Both the position numbers and the translations under genes were made by a program. Below are positions 53,671 to 63,962 of a stretch of 64,000 bases of DNA, in pieces (positions within the stretch are counted from its first letter, which is position 1; every line of letters starts with the position of its first letter). Origin of the DNA: Maribacter litopenaei (GTDB lineage Bacteria > Bacteroidota > Bacteroidia > Flavobacteriales > Flavobacteriaceae); assembly GCF_025244665.1 (NCBI RefSeq), contig NZ_CP104205.1:1237001-1301000 (forward strand), given 5' to 3'. The notes beneath the pieces are model-generated. The model searched no databases. It saw nothing but the letters and a program-made list of their open reading frames with translations, and had not been told where the DNA came from.

Positions 53671-55413
53671 TTAGTATCCTGGATTCTGTGTTAAAATATC
53701 AGCTCCAGTTTGATCAATTTGAGCCTGTGGAATAGGCATGTATTCATTTTTACCAGCAGTAAAGCTAGCTCCACCAAACTTAGTAACCAATAAAGTTGAT
53801 TCGTAGTCAAGGTAATCATTAAGTACATCTGCAGCAACTCCCCATCTTACAAGGTCGAAGAAACGATGTCCCTCTTCTGCTAACTCTAATTTTCTTTCAA
53901 ATCTAACAGCCTGTCTAGCAAAATCAGCATTCGGGAATGAAGTATACTCTGATATTACATAGTTTGCAGCATTTTCATCAGAATCATACTCTTTTACCCA
54001 ATGTTCAGAATTTGCCGCTCTAGCTCTCACCATGTTCACATACTCCAATGCCTTATCCAAGGAACCTGCTTCTATCTCAGCCTCTGCAGCCATCAAAAGA
54101 ACATCTGCAAAACGGATAATAGTATAGTTCATTGTGGCATAACCACGGATCCAAGAACTACCATCGGTAAAACTATTTTCTTGGCTTCTATAGTAGATGT
54201 ATTTTTTTGGAGAATAAGGACCTGCATAAGGCTGGCTTCTAATCCAAGCTTTACCAGGGTGCTCTATCCAATCCAAATAAGGAATACCTCTTCTACCTAT
54301 TACATGGTCAATTCTTGGATCTAAAGGACCTGCATCTTCAGTAAATGGCTCGTCAGCTTCAATACCATAGTCATTAGCCAATGCATTTGCAGGGTCGTTG
54401 TAAGAACCATCCAATAGTGGCAATCCTTCAGCAGTAGTTCTGTAGGAGTTGGCCATTTCAAAACTTGGCTGGAAGAATCCACAGCAGTTACCTGGACCAT
54501 CGGAGCCAGTGTTGTACGGATAGTTCAAATCATCGAACCAGTTGGCGTTTTGAGTGCTACCAGTATTGTTAGCAGACTCTACGTCCATTACTGACTCTGC
54601 ATGGTTGTCATTCTCTGCATTAAAAATCTGTGCATAATCATCAAGTAAAGCATAAGCCTGACCATCTGAGGTTGTACCGTTCGCGATTACATCATCGAAC
54701 CATGATTTTGCCTCACCGAATTTTGATTGGAACAATTTCGCTTTGCCCATGTAGGCCGCTGCGGCCCATTTGTTAACCCTACCAGGACCATTGGTTCCCG
54801 GTAAATTGTCATATGCAAATTGGAAATCAGACTCAATAATGGCCCATGCGTCCCCATTATTTGGTAAAAGGGCAATGTCCGCAGATTCTACCGTTTCATC
54901 AAAAACAACAATATTGTTAAAGTGTTTTTTAAGGTCAAAATAGAAATGACCTCTTAATAAACGCGCTTCACCGGCAAGACGAGCAGCATTTGCGGCATTT
55001 AACTCAGTAGAGTTGGCAATGGCGTTCAACACCTTATTGGCTCTGTTAATACCTTCATAACGAGCTCTCCAAAGGTTGTTGAAATCATTGTTAGGGTCAA
55101 CTGGACTGGCCTCGTACCTTTGAATAGGGTTTAGGGAACCATAATCCCCAGCATCCGTTCCTTTGTTGGCTTCACCTCCTAGTACAGAACCAGTGGCCCA
55201 GTGGTTAGGACCCTCGAATCGGTTACCAAATACACCATTAAGTGCACTGTAGGTTCCGATTAACAAGCCATCAATACCAGCAGCCGTACTAACCTGGGCA
55301 TCCGCCAAGGAATCCGTAGGAGCCACTTGTAAAAATTCATCACTACAAGACATGGTGGCCACAAGCATGGCACCTAGCAAAAGTGATGGAGTTTTAAATT
55401 TAAATGTTTTCAT
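53671..55413 (-). CDS. RagB/SusD family nutrient-binding outer-membrane lipoprotein
   Basis: 580 residues. Lipobox ATMSCSDEF; SusD landmarks LLIGTYSALNGVFG, ARLAGEARLLRGHFYFDLKKHF in segments, MGKAKLFQSKFGEAK, IIRFADVLLMAAEAEIEAG, and the end FERKLELAEEGHRFFDLVRWG ... YMPIPQAQID. Caps the SusC barrel and binds the incoming ligand. Frame intact, in contrast to the adjacent susC. Confidence 0.94.
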   Translation of the reverse strand: MKTFKFKTPSLLLGAMLVATMSCSDEFLQVAPTDSLADAQVSTAAGIDGLLIGTYSALNGVFGNRFEGPNHWATGSVLGGEANKGTDAGDYGSLNPIQRYEASPVDPNNDFNNLWRARYEGINRANKVLNAIANSTELNAANAARLAGEARLLRGHFYFDLKKHFNNIVVFDETVESADIALLPNNGDAWAIIESDFQFAYDNLPGTNGPGRVNKWAAAAYMGKAKLFQSKFGEAKSWFDDVIANGTTSDGQAYALLDDYAQIFNAENDNHAESVMDVESANNTGSTQNANWFDDLNYPYNTGSDGPGNCCGFFQPSFEMANSYRTTAEGLPLLDGSYNDPANALANDYGIEADEPFTEDAGPLDPRIDHVIGRRGIPYLDWIEHPGKAWIRSQPYAGPYSPKKYIYYRSQENSFTDGSSWIRGYATMNYTIIRFADVLLMAAEAEIEAGSLDKALEYVNMVRARAANSEHWVKEYDSDENAANYVISEYTSFPNADFARQAVRFERKLELAEEGHRFFDLVRWGVAADVLNDYLDYESTLLVTKFGGASFTAGKNEYMPIPQAQIDQTGADILTQNPGY

Positions 55414-55471
55414 AGTTTACTTTTTTACTAAAGTTACTAATTATTTGTATAATGTTTTGAATTTGAAAATG

Positions 55472-58400
55472 TTAAATCCCTATTTCAAGGGTTATAGCAT
55501 AACTTGGTGTTACAGGGAAGTTCCCTACGTCAACACCAAAGTTGGTATCAGGATCTGCAACCTGTGGATCTAAACCACTGTATTTGGTAATGGTCCAAAT
55601 GTTGTTTGCATTAAGGCCTACACTGAATTTGCTAAGTCCCATTTTTTCCACCAAATCGCTGTCAAAATTATATCCAAGTCTCAACTGAACCAATCTCAAG
55701 TAGCTACCGTCCTCTACATACCAAGAGTTGGCTGCAGCACTCGTACTTAAGTTGGAGGCGCTTTCCCAGTTGGGGCAGCGGCATTATTGCCAAGTTCCGG
55801 TGTCCAAGAATCGAAGGCTACAGCACCTTTAGCAGATCCTTCAAAAGTACCAAAGAAATGGGTAAACCATCTAGATTGGTTAAAAATCTCATTTCCATAA
55901 GATCCGTACCAGTATGTCCGGAATTCCAAATTCTTGTAACGTAATAAAATATCCAAACCACCTGTATAATCTGGTACAGCGTTACCAATAACTGTTCTGT
56001 CATCCGGGGTAATGGCACCATCACCATCAATATCGGCATATTTAAAACGGCCAACAGCAGCGTCTCGGTTGTGTTGGAGAGTTGTCCACTTCCGCTTGTG
56101 AATTAAAGTACCCTATCATTTCATATCCAAAGAAGGTAGAGATTGGCTGCCCAACAGAGTTTCTAATAGGAGCAATACCACGGTAGGCGATGTTGTCTCC
56201 AAAGAATTCAATACCTGGGGCAAGAGCCGTAATCTCGTTCTTAAGGAAGGAGTTGGTGCTACTTACTTGGAATGTAAGGTCTTCTGTAATATTTCCTCTT
56301 CCAATAATCTGAAATCAACTCCACTGTTGCTCATTCCACCAATGTTTACCGATGGAGCAGCAGCATAGTTACCGGTAGTACCTGGTAACGGTACCTGGTA
56401 TAAAAGGTCTTTAGTGTCCTTTTTCCACCAGTCAAAAATAAATTCCAATTTATCGTTCCAAAAAGCAAGGTCAAAACCTATGTTGGTAGTTTCAGAAGTT
56501 TCCCATTGTGCATTAGTGTTACCAATCCTGCTGGCGGCAAAACCTTCATTGGCACCACTATTTTGACCGTCTATCGGATACCAAGTATTTCCTCTGTCAG
56601 AAGCGAATAAGGAGAATTGGTTGTTAGGTGATACGTTGGAATCACTACCCATTTGTCCCCAACCGGCTCTAAACTGTAAATTGGAGATAAAATTTTGATT
56701 CTGCATGAAAGGTTCTGAACTTACGTTCCAACCAACAGAGGCTGCAGGGAAAGTACCATATCCGGTATTTTCTCCAAAACGTGAAGAACCATCCCTCCTG
56801 ATGACACCGGTTAAAATGTATTTCTCGTCAAAGCTATAATTCAAACTTCCAAAATAGGAGAAATAGTTGGATCCCTTAAATTGGTTGCTGTTCACTACAG
56901 GACTTTGAACCACACTTAAACTTTGAAAATCCAAATCCGTAGAGAAAGGATTGATACCAGAACCGTTTATGTTTCTTCCCCTACCGTCGTTCAAGGCTTC
57001 AATACCTCCAAGTAGATTTAATTTATGTTTTCCGAATAGCTTTTCATAACTAGCTGTATTGGTAAAGGTCTATGCGAAACCATAACCACTACCTTCAGAG
57101 AAGAAGTTACTAGCTTCAGGTTCTGAGTCGCCTAAATATCTAAAGTTATAATCTACATAATGGTAGTTATTGTAGGATCCACCCAAGCTTGTTCTTAAAG
57201 TAAGACCTTCAATTGGCTTAAGTAATAAATAAATGTTACCAAAACCACCTATGTTATAATTTTTGTCATCGCCATTGTTCAATTTTAACCTACGAACTGG
57301 GTTTCTTGGGTTATTAAAACCGGCGGCTCTTGTACTGGCAAAACTGCCAAATTCATCATAAACAGGAATAATGGTAGGCATTCTAAATGCTGAAAGTACT
57401 TCAGATTCATCATCGGCAACCTCAACACCACCAGCACCACCAAATACTCCAACTGCAGATCTATAGGTTACCTGGAAGTTTTCACCTATGCTCAACCAAG
57501 GAGTAACATCCCATTCTGAATTGAAACGGGCGGCATATCTAGAAAATTCTTGGGACAATACAATACCGTCCTGATTTTGGGCAGAAACACCCATGTAAAA
57601 TCTACCATTCTCATTACCACCATCAAAGCCTAAGGAAACCCTACTTTGAGGTGCTATCCTAGTAATCTCCTTATACCAATTAGTTCCCTGTAAATTTGGA
57701 CGAATTAGGAAAGTTGCTTCGGATTTGCTTCATAAGCAGCCCTTACTGCTGCCAAATCCACCTCCGAGGCGCTAACACCATTGGCTCCATTGGCATGCAA
57801 ATAATCAGGGATTACAGGGGTAGCATTGGTACCATATTGTGGATGCGTGTACTGAACCGCTGTGCCATTAACCGCTGCGTTATTCTCATAAGCAATATGG
57901 GTATAACGAGCCATGTCTATAGGGTTTAGCATATCCGGAGCTCCGGCTACGTTTGGATCAACGACACCGCTATTAACGTTTAATGTCATTGTAGTCTTTC
58001 TTTTGGCCCTAGAACCTTGTTTTGTAGTATAAACGATTACCCCGTTTGCAGCTCTTGCACCATAAATAGAGGCAGCCGCCGCATCCTTAAGTACCGTAGC
58101 CGTCTGTACATCATCAGGATTAACAAAATCCACGTTTCTAGTGGGTACTCCATCCACTACGTACAAAGGCGCGTTGTTTCCAAATGAGTTGAAACCACGT
58201 ACCCTAATGCGGCTAGTAGTACCAGGCTGACCATTGGTAAGTACGGTTACACCGGCAACCCTACCTTGTAACTGTTGCTCAATGTTACCTGAGGGTACCG
58301 CAGCAAGGTCTTCCGCCTTTACAACGGAAACAGCCGCAGTTGTTTCCCTTTTTGCCAATACCTGATAACCTGTTACCACTACTTCGTCCAATGCAGCAGC

Positions 58401-58780
58401 ATCTTCCAAAAGGGTGACGTTAACAGTTGAGCGACCTCCAACAGCTACTTCCTGTCTTTGAAAACCAATGTAGCTGAATACCAAAGTTGCCCCGATTCAA
58501 CGTTTAGGGTAAAGTTTCCGTCAAAATCAGTTTGAGTACCATTGGTAGTACCTTTTTCCACTACGTTAGCACCAGGCAGCGGTGTACCGGTTTCATCCGT
58601 TACCGTACCTGTAACAGTGGACTGTAAAGTTTCATCCAACACAATCTTGTAGTTGGTAGTTGTTGCATTTGCAGAAGCCAGTTGAACTCCTAAACAAATG
58701 ACCATCGATAAAATCCCGGATGTAAAAAAGGAAATACCTCTCTTAGACTTTACCGATTTGAAATCATGCTTTTGATTCAT
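55472..58780 (-). CDS. SusC/RagA TonB-linked outer-membrane transporter (many breaks and one in-frame stop)
   Basis: About 1,100 residues. Signal peptide, CarboxypepD_reg-like domain (TGTVTDETGTPLPGANVVEKG), plug with DEVVVTGYQ, RIRVRGFNSFG, PLYVVDGVP, the RagA signature KDAAAASIYGARAANGVI, then the barrel ending PSYAITLEIGI. Breaks at 58489-58496, 57716-57723 and 56062-56069 (all CCGGA/TCCGG), near 56310 (T-run) and near 55770 (A-run). An in-frame TAG at 57070-57072 sits where SusC proteins have Trp (WTFTNT). Imports oligosaccharides or peptides with SusD. Confidence 0.92.
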
Positions 58781-59162
58781 AATCCTTGTTGTTTGTTAGT
58801 TTAAATTAATCTCCTTGAACTGGTTTTTAAAGGGTTTCCGTGAGTAAAAGAAACTGTTAAAAAAACCAAATTCGGCGTAATGATAACAAAATATTATGAC
58901 TTATAAATAATGGATAATTCAATATTTTTAAAAATCAAGTGTTAAAAATTCACTTAAAATATTGAGCAAATCCCATAATTGACCGTTATTGTTGAGTTTG
59001 GAGGCAATTATAGGTGTTTAAAATTATCAAATCGATAATTAGCTAAATTTAACATTATTGTCTCGTGGTGTGTCAATAATCGACTCTTTTTGCAAATTTC
59101 AAACGTTGTAGTCCTTGTTTGATTTTAGACTGAACCCCTATATTTTTGTAGGATTTTTCGTT
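58781..59162. promoter_or_regulatory. susC upstream region with inverted repeats
   Basis: This 380-bp AT-rich region holds no gene. It contains a 19-bp inverted repeat AATTATCAAATCGATAATT at 59022-59040 and a second pair ATTATTG/CAATAAT at 59054-59060 and 59074-59080 with a 13-base spacer. Either could be an operator for the susC operon. An AAGGAG-like stretch precedes the susC start by about 35 bases. Confidence 0.4.
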
Positions 59163-60350
59163 TTAAAGTTGGGCTGTTTTAATGGCAGAAATGATGATCA
59201 AATCATTGTGATGATTCTTGGTGAAAAACAGGAAATTATGCCCTCCTTCCTTTAGTTTCGTTTTCTTGCGAATTTCAATCACGGATTCGGAAAATTTCTG
59301 GTCGTGATATTGGCTTTTTTCATTCCCAACTGCTTTATGTTTTTTTTAGAATAGGGAATTGTCCTGTCTATTTTAAAAACTCTACCTGGGAATGGCACCA
59401 GTTCGTTTGAAGTGTATAAGTGGGAGTGTTCTTGTAGTTTTATTAGTCCATGACTTTTTCCAACCAAATTGAAGGCTCCTGACTTCATAATGGCCGCATT
59501 GGGTTCATATAAAAAGGAAAGTGGCTCGGAATATTCAACCAGTGTTTCTTTCTCTTGACTTACATGAAATTGAAAAATTTGATTTTCGCCCTTTTCTATA
59601 TTGATCGTTTTTATGAGGGGTTCTTTCAAATATCCCTTTTTTAGTTCCCGAGAGAATTTCCTTTACCTCGTTGTCAACACTTAGGACATGAACTGTAGAT
59701 ACATTTTGCAACCGCTGTATCCCTAAGGAGATATCCAATAATGGCCCCGTTTTAATTAGGATATTATCAGCTTTGGAAAAGAAAAGTTCGAGCCATTGTG
59801 TTACATCGGGTTCGCAGTCTTTTAGAAAGTATACCTTTTTATTGTCTTTGTCCCTTCTAGAAGGATCAAGATATATCCAATCAATTTTACCATGATAAGT
59901 TTTCAGGTATTCAATACCATCCTCAGCTACACAAATAACATTATTTAAACCAAGCTGCTTAAAATTATGTTCGGCTATTTTGGATAAACCCTCGTTTGCT
60001 TCAATATGGAATACCTGTTTGACCTTTTTAGAAAAGCAATAGGTGTCAATTCCAAATCCACCGGTTAGATCCAACAAAGTATTACCGGAAACCAAGTTGG
60101 CCTTATAATGCCCGGTAACTTCGGAGGAGGTTTGAGAAATATTCAGCTTATTAGCGTAATAAATACTATTAGTGGCAAACCAAGTAGGTAATTTTTTCCG
60201 GGCTTTTCTTTTGGACTCTATTTGTTCAACAATTTCCTTATTGTCAACGTTAGTAAATTCCTTTTTGCCCAAAAGGATGGCATGAACGTCCGTATTCAAA
60301 TTATGGTTGATAAAATCCTGTACCTTCCTATGTAGTAGGTTTTCGTTCAA
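59163..60350 (-). CDS. THUMP-like class I SAM-dependent methyltransferase (two frame breaks)
   Basis: N-terminal helical part, then a Rossmann fold: LLDLTGGFGIDTYCFS (SAM motif I), VFHIEANEGLSKIAEHN, DWIYLDPSRRDKDNKK. A C-terminal THUMP/ferredoxin-like part follows. Breaks at 59646-59653 (TCTCGGG for TCCGGG; restores EILRELKKGYLKEP) and 59283-59290 (TCCGAA for TCCGGAA; restores FPESVIEIRKKTKLKEGGHN), true stop 59163. Probably an RNA methyltransferase; target unknown. Follows the AI-2E-like gene. Confidence 0.82.
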
Positions 60351-60356
60351 AAGGTG

Positions 60357-61457
60357 TTAAAGGTTTTCCGTAAGGGATTTTACTATTTTATTTTCGGCCA
60401 AAAATTCTTTTAGAATAACTTTAATAGCAGTATAACCAGGAACGGCTACTATCATACCCACGACCCCAAACAAGAGCCCCGCAATTATAATTACCAAAAA
60501 TATTTCCAGTGGATGTGATTTTACACTATTGGAAAAAATAAAAGGTTGTGAGAAAAAATTATCCACCAATTGGCCGATGGCCAAACCAATAAGCACGTAA
60601 CCCGTTTTTGGAAGAATTACTTCGCTAAAATCCGCTCCTAGATTACTGGTCATGGTTAGGGTTATCATAAGGGCCCCGCCAATCAAGGGACCTATATAAG
60701 GTATAATGTTGAACAAGGCGCACAAGAAGGCAATGACAATAGCATTTTCAATCCCTACTATTAAAAGCACTATGGTGTAGATAATAAATAGGATAAAAAT
60801 CTGAAGTAAGAGGCCAACAAAGTACCTTGAAAGTAAGTTGTTGATTTTATCTATCGAGTTGATCGTACCTTTTTCCTTTGTCTGCGGAACAAATATTAGC
60901 AGACCATTTTGAAAGAGCTTGCTATCCTTTAAAAAGAAGAAGGAAATGAAAAGTACTGAAAATAGGCCAATGCTTGCCGAACTCAAAATACTCAACAAGG
61001 AATTCAGGAAATCGGGCACAAATCCTATATCCAAACCTTGGATGATGTTTTTTTCAATTTCTGTATCCTGTATTACGTCTTCTACTACATGTGAGGAAAG
61101 ACCAAAATATTGGGTGGTTTTATGGTAAAGTGTATTTATGCTTTCCTGTAGTTCATCAATATTGAGCAAGGAAAGATTTTTACTCTGCTCTGTAATCAAT
61201 GGTATAAAAAGGGCAAAAATACCTGCTAAAATACCTACCATTAAAATCATTGTTAGAATGACTGCCAAGGTGTTAGGAAAGTTCAACTTCCTCCTTAAAA
61301 AAAGTACGATGGGCCGGCCAATCAACGCAATCACCGCGGCTACAGCCAAATACGCCAATACAGACCGAATCAAGTAAAAGAAATATAATATGAGAATAAT
61401 TCCAGCTATTATTCCGAGTGCCCTTAAAATTCCGTTGGCTATGGTCTTAGAGGTCAT
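60357..61457 (-). CDS. AI-2E family transporter (UPF0118-type permease)
   Basis: 366 residues with seven or eight transmembrane helices in the family order; AFLCALFNIIPYIGPLIGGALM is the signature segment, with GQLVDNFFSQPFIFSNSVKSHPLEIF after it. The family includes AI-2 exporters and Na+/H+ antiporters; the substrate here cannot be told. In line with DUF4159 upstream (2 bp). Frame intact. Confidence 0.88.
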   Translation of the reverse strand: MTSKTIANGILRALGIIAGIILILYFFYLIRSVLAYLAVAAVIALIGRPIVLFLRRKLNFPNTLAVILTMILMVGILAGIFALFIPLITEQSKNLSLLNIDELQESINTLYHKTTQYFGLSSHVVEDVIQDTEIEKNIIQGLDIGFVPDFLNSLLSILSSASIGLFSVLFISFFFLKDSKLFQNGLLIFVPQTKEKGTINSIDKINNLLSRYFVGLLLQIFILFIIYTIVLLIVGIENAIVIAFLCALFNIIPYIGPLIGGALMITLTMTSNLGADFSEVILPKTGYVLIGLAIGQLVDNFFSQPFIFSNSVKSHPLEIFLVIIIAGLLFGVVGMIVAVPGYTAIKVILKEFLAENKIVKSLTENL

Positions 61458-61459
61458 TG

Positions 61460-62108
61460 CTAATTTTTAAATACATAAGATATGATGTTAGCGCCCATTT
61501 GTAGCGCATTAGTCCTTATTTCTTCCGAATCATTATGTACGGCGGAATCTTCCCAACCATCACCTAGGTCCGACTCAAGGGTTAAAAGTAAAATTAGTCG
61601 ATTGTTTTCAAATATCCCGAATGCCTGTGGTCTATTGCCATCATGCTCATGAATTTTGGGTAGACCTTGAGGAAATTTGTACTCCTGTGAAAAAATGGGA
61701 TGGTCTATACCAATTTCCTCCAAATTGTTATTGGGGAACAATTCCTCTATTTGTCCCATTACATATTCTTTCATGCCATAATTGTCGTCAATGTGCAGAA
61801 AGCCTCCGAGATAAAAGATAGTTCCTTAGATTTTCTTTTTCTTCAGAGGAAAACACCACATTTCCATGACCGGTCATATGTAGAAAAGGGTACTGGAAAA
61901 TAGAATTGCTTCCTACTTCCACAGTTTCCGGTTTTGTGGTGAGTTTCGTTCCAATATTAGAATTGCAAAAATTGATTAAGTTGGGGAGTGCCGTTGGGTT
62001 TGCATACCAATCTCCCCCTCCCTGATACTTTAAAATGGCTATTTCCTGGGCACTAGTAGATGCAATAGTAACCACAAAAACCAGTAGGATGACTAATAAC
62101 TTTTTCAT
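61460..62108 (-). CDS. DUF4159 domain protein with signal peptide (one frame break)
   Basis: About 215 residues. Signal peptide (LLVILLVFVVTIASTSAQ), then EIAILKYQGGGDWYANPTALPNL, PFLHMTGHGNVVFS, LSGGFLHIDDNYG, HPIFSQEYKFPQGLPKIHEHDG. DUF4159 has a flavodoxin/ThuA-like look; no known function. The break at 61804-61810 (TCTCGGAGG for TCCGGAGG) restores YLLSGGFLHIDD. Start at MKKLLV (62108). Confidence 0.85.
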
Positions 62109-62171
62109 TGTTATAAACTTGTCATCCAAAAATAAGCAATAACTAGCTATGAAAAATAGGCCGAATTATAT

Positions 62172-62880
62172 TTAGCCATTATTGATAATGGCCACGGTGG
62201 TACAAGCTACTATGGCTGCAGTTTCTGTCCTTAGTCGATTTCTCCCCATGGAAACAGGAAGATAACCTTTCTCTTTAGCTAATTTGATTTCACGAATTGA
62301 AAAGTCTCCTTCAGGACTGATCAAAATGGTAATGGGTTTATCTCGGAATAACGCGTCTTTTAAGTTCAAATCTCTCGGAATCATCGCAGTGTGCGATAAA
62401 CAACCCGCCTTCCCTTGGTGCCTCAATAATTTCATTGAAATTGGTTAAGTCGTTCAATTTAGGTAAATAGGCCTGCATAGACTGTTTCATGGCGGATAGT
62501 AAAACCTTATTATAGCGATTCAATTTTATTGTTTTACGTTCCGAATGTTCGCAAACAACAGGTGTTATTTCATTGACTCCTATCTCCGTTGCCTTCTCCA
62601 AAAACCACTCGAACCTGTCATTCAGTTTAGTGGGAGCTACAATCATATGTAACCAGTAATTTTTTGGGTGAACCTTTTTTACCCCTGTAATTTCTACAGC
62701 GCATTTTTTTGGATTACTATCGGTAATTTTGGCACTTAGCATAAGACCTTTTCCGTTACTAATCAACACCTCGTCATTCACTTTCTTTCTTAGAACACGC
62801 ACCATATGTTTGCTTTCTTCCGTATCAAATGAAAAATGGGAAGAGGTCTCATCCAAGTTGGGATTATAGAATAGTTGCAT
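62172..62880 (-). CDS. rsmE: 16S rRNA (uracil-1498-N3)-methyltransferase (one frame break)
   Basis: 236 residues. N-terminal PUA-like domain (MQLFYNPNL, SKHMVRVLRKKVNDEVLISNG), then a SPOUT domain: FEWFLEKATEIGVNEITPVVCEHSERK, ISPEGDFSIREI and MGRNRLRTETAAIVA, the trefoil-knot SAM site. The break at 62371-62379 (CCGAGA for CCGGA) restores DDSGDLNLKDALFRDKPI. Two bases after the tsaD stop. Confidence 0.93.
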
Positions 62881-62882
62881 GT

Positions 62883-63909
62883 TTAAGAAGTTAAGTTGTA
62901 TCGAGCTTTGGCAGAAGTATCTTGGTCGCAAACAGACCGGATTTGTATTTATAATAACCTACAATTCCGATCATCCCAGCATTGTCCGTGCAAAATTCAA
63001 AATTAGGGATATAGGTATTCCAACCTAGATCCTCTTCGGCATCATTTAGTGCTTTTCTTATACTGGAGTTTGCAGAGACTCCTCCACCAATAGCAATGTT
63101 TTTTATGCCTGTTTTTTTAACGGCCTTTTTAAGTTTTACCATTAAAATATTGACAATGGTATATTGTATGGATGCACAAATGTCCTCCAAATTTTCATCT
63201 ATGAAATTTGGATTTTTGGAGGTTTGCTTCTGTATAAAATAAAGGATGCTCGTTTTAAGTCCGCTAAAACTAAAATTCAAATCCTTTACTTTGGGTTTTG
63301 GGAATTCGAATGCTAGCGGATTTCCGGATGCCGCATATTTGTCTATTAACGGCCCTCCGGGATAGGGGAGGCCAAGGATTTTAGCGCTCTTATCAAACGC
63401 CTCGCCTACGGCATCGTCCAGGGTTTGTCCCAAGATTTCCATGTCAAAATAATCTTTCACCTTAACGATTTGAGTATGTCCTCCGCTAATGGTCAGGGCA
63501 ATAAAGGGAAATTACGGGGTTTTCATGTTTTCGGCCCTTATAAAATGTGCCAAAATATGGGCCTGCATGTGATTTACTTCAATCAGGGGAATCTCCAAGG
63601 CAAGTGACAACGACTTGGCAAATGAAGTGCCCACCAACAGGGAACCAAGTAGACCAGGTCCTCTTGTAAAAGCTATGGCGGATAATTGTTTTTTATCGAT
63701 ATTTGCTCTAGCTAAAGCTTGGTTCGTAACAGGGACGATATTTTGTTGATGTGCACGCGAGGCAAGCTCGGCACGACCCCGCCGTATTCCTCGTGAATTT
63801 TTTGGGAAGCGACCACATTGCTGAGTATAGTGTCGTTTTTTAAGACTGCCACGGAAGTATCGTCGCAGGAGGATTCAATGGCGTGAATATAAATAGTTTC
63901 GTTTTCCAA
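62883..63909 (-). CDS. tsaD: tRNA N6-adenosine threonylcarbamoyltransferase TsaD (breaks and one false stop)
   Basis: Kae1/ASKHA protein for t6A37 synthesis. [41 protein letters not shown] (metal histidines), [48 protein letters not shown]. Problems: 63765-63772 (CCGAG for CCGGAG; restores [14 protein letters not shown]), 63512-63519 (CCGTAA stop where CCGGAA gives KTPEFPFIALT) and 62929-62936 (restores [14 protein letters not shown], stop 62883). A TTG start at 63909 is proposed because a consensus promoter overlaps the upstream in-frame ATG 63948. Confidence 0.93.
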
Positions 63910-63934
63910 CAGGTTTGGAATAAAAATTGAAATA

Positions 63935-63962
63935 CAAAGGTAAAACATAATAGCCCTATCAA
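63935..63962 (-). promoter_or_regulatory. Bacteroidota-type promoter for the tsaD-rsmE unit
   Basis: Minus strand TTG (63960-63962), exactly 17 bases, TACCTTTG (63935-63942). An ATG at 63946-63948 lies between the two boxes and so cannot be used by this transcript. Confidence 0.65.

Noticed and set aside
55818-56054. 78-codon frame inside susC
   Set aside because: Overlaps the real SusC frame reading YTGGLDILLRYKNLEFR; no features of its own.
295-63909. Mass pseudogenisation (a decaying or endosymbiont-like genome)
   Set aside because: Breaks hit essential genes, each is repaired by one or two bases, protein motifs continue exactly in the next frame, and the sites share a pentamer or a homopolymer run.
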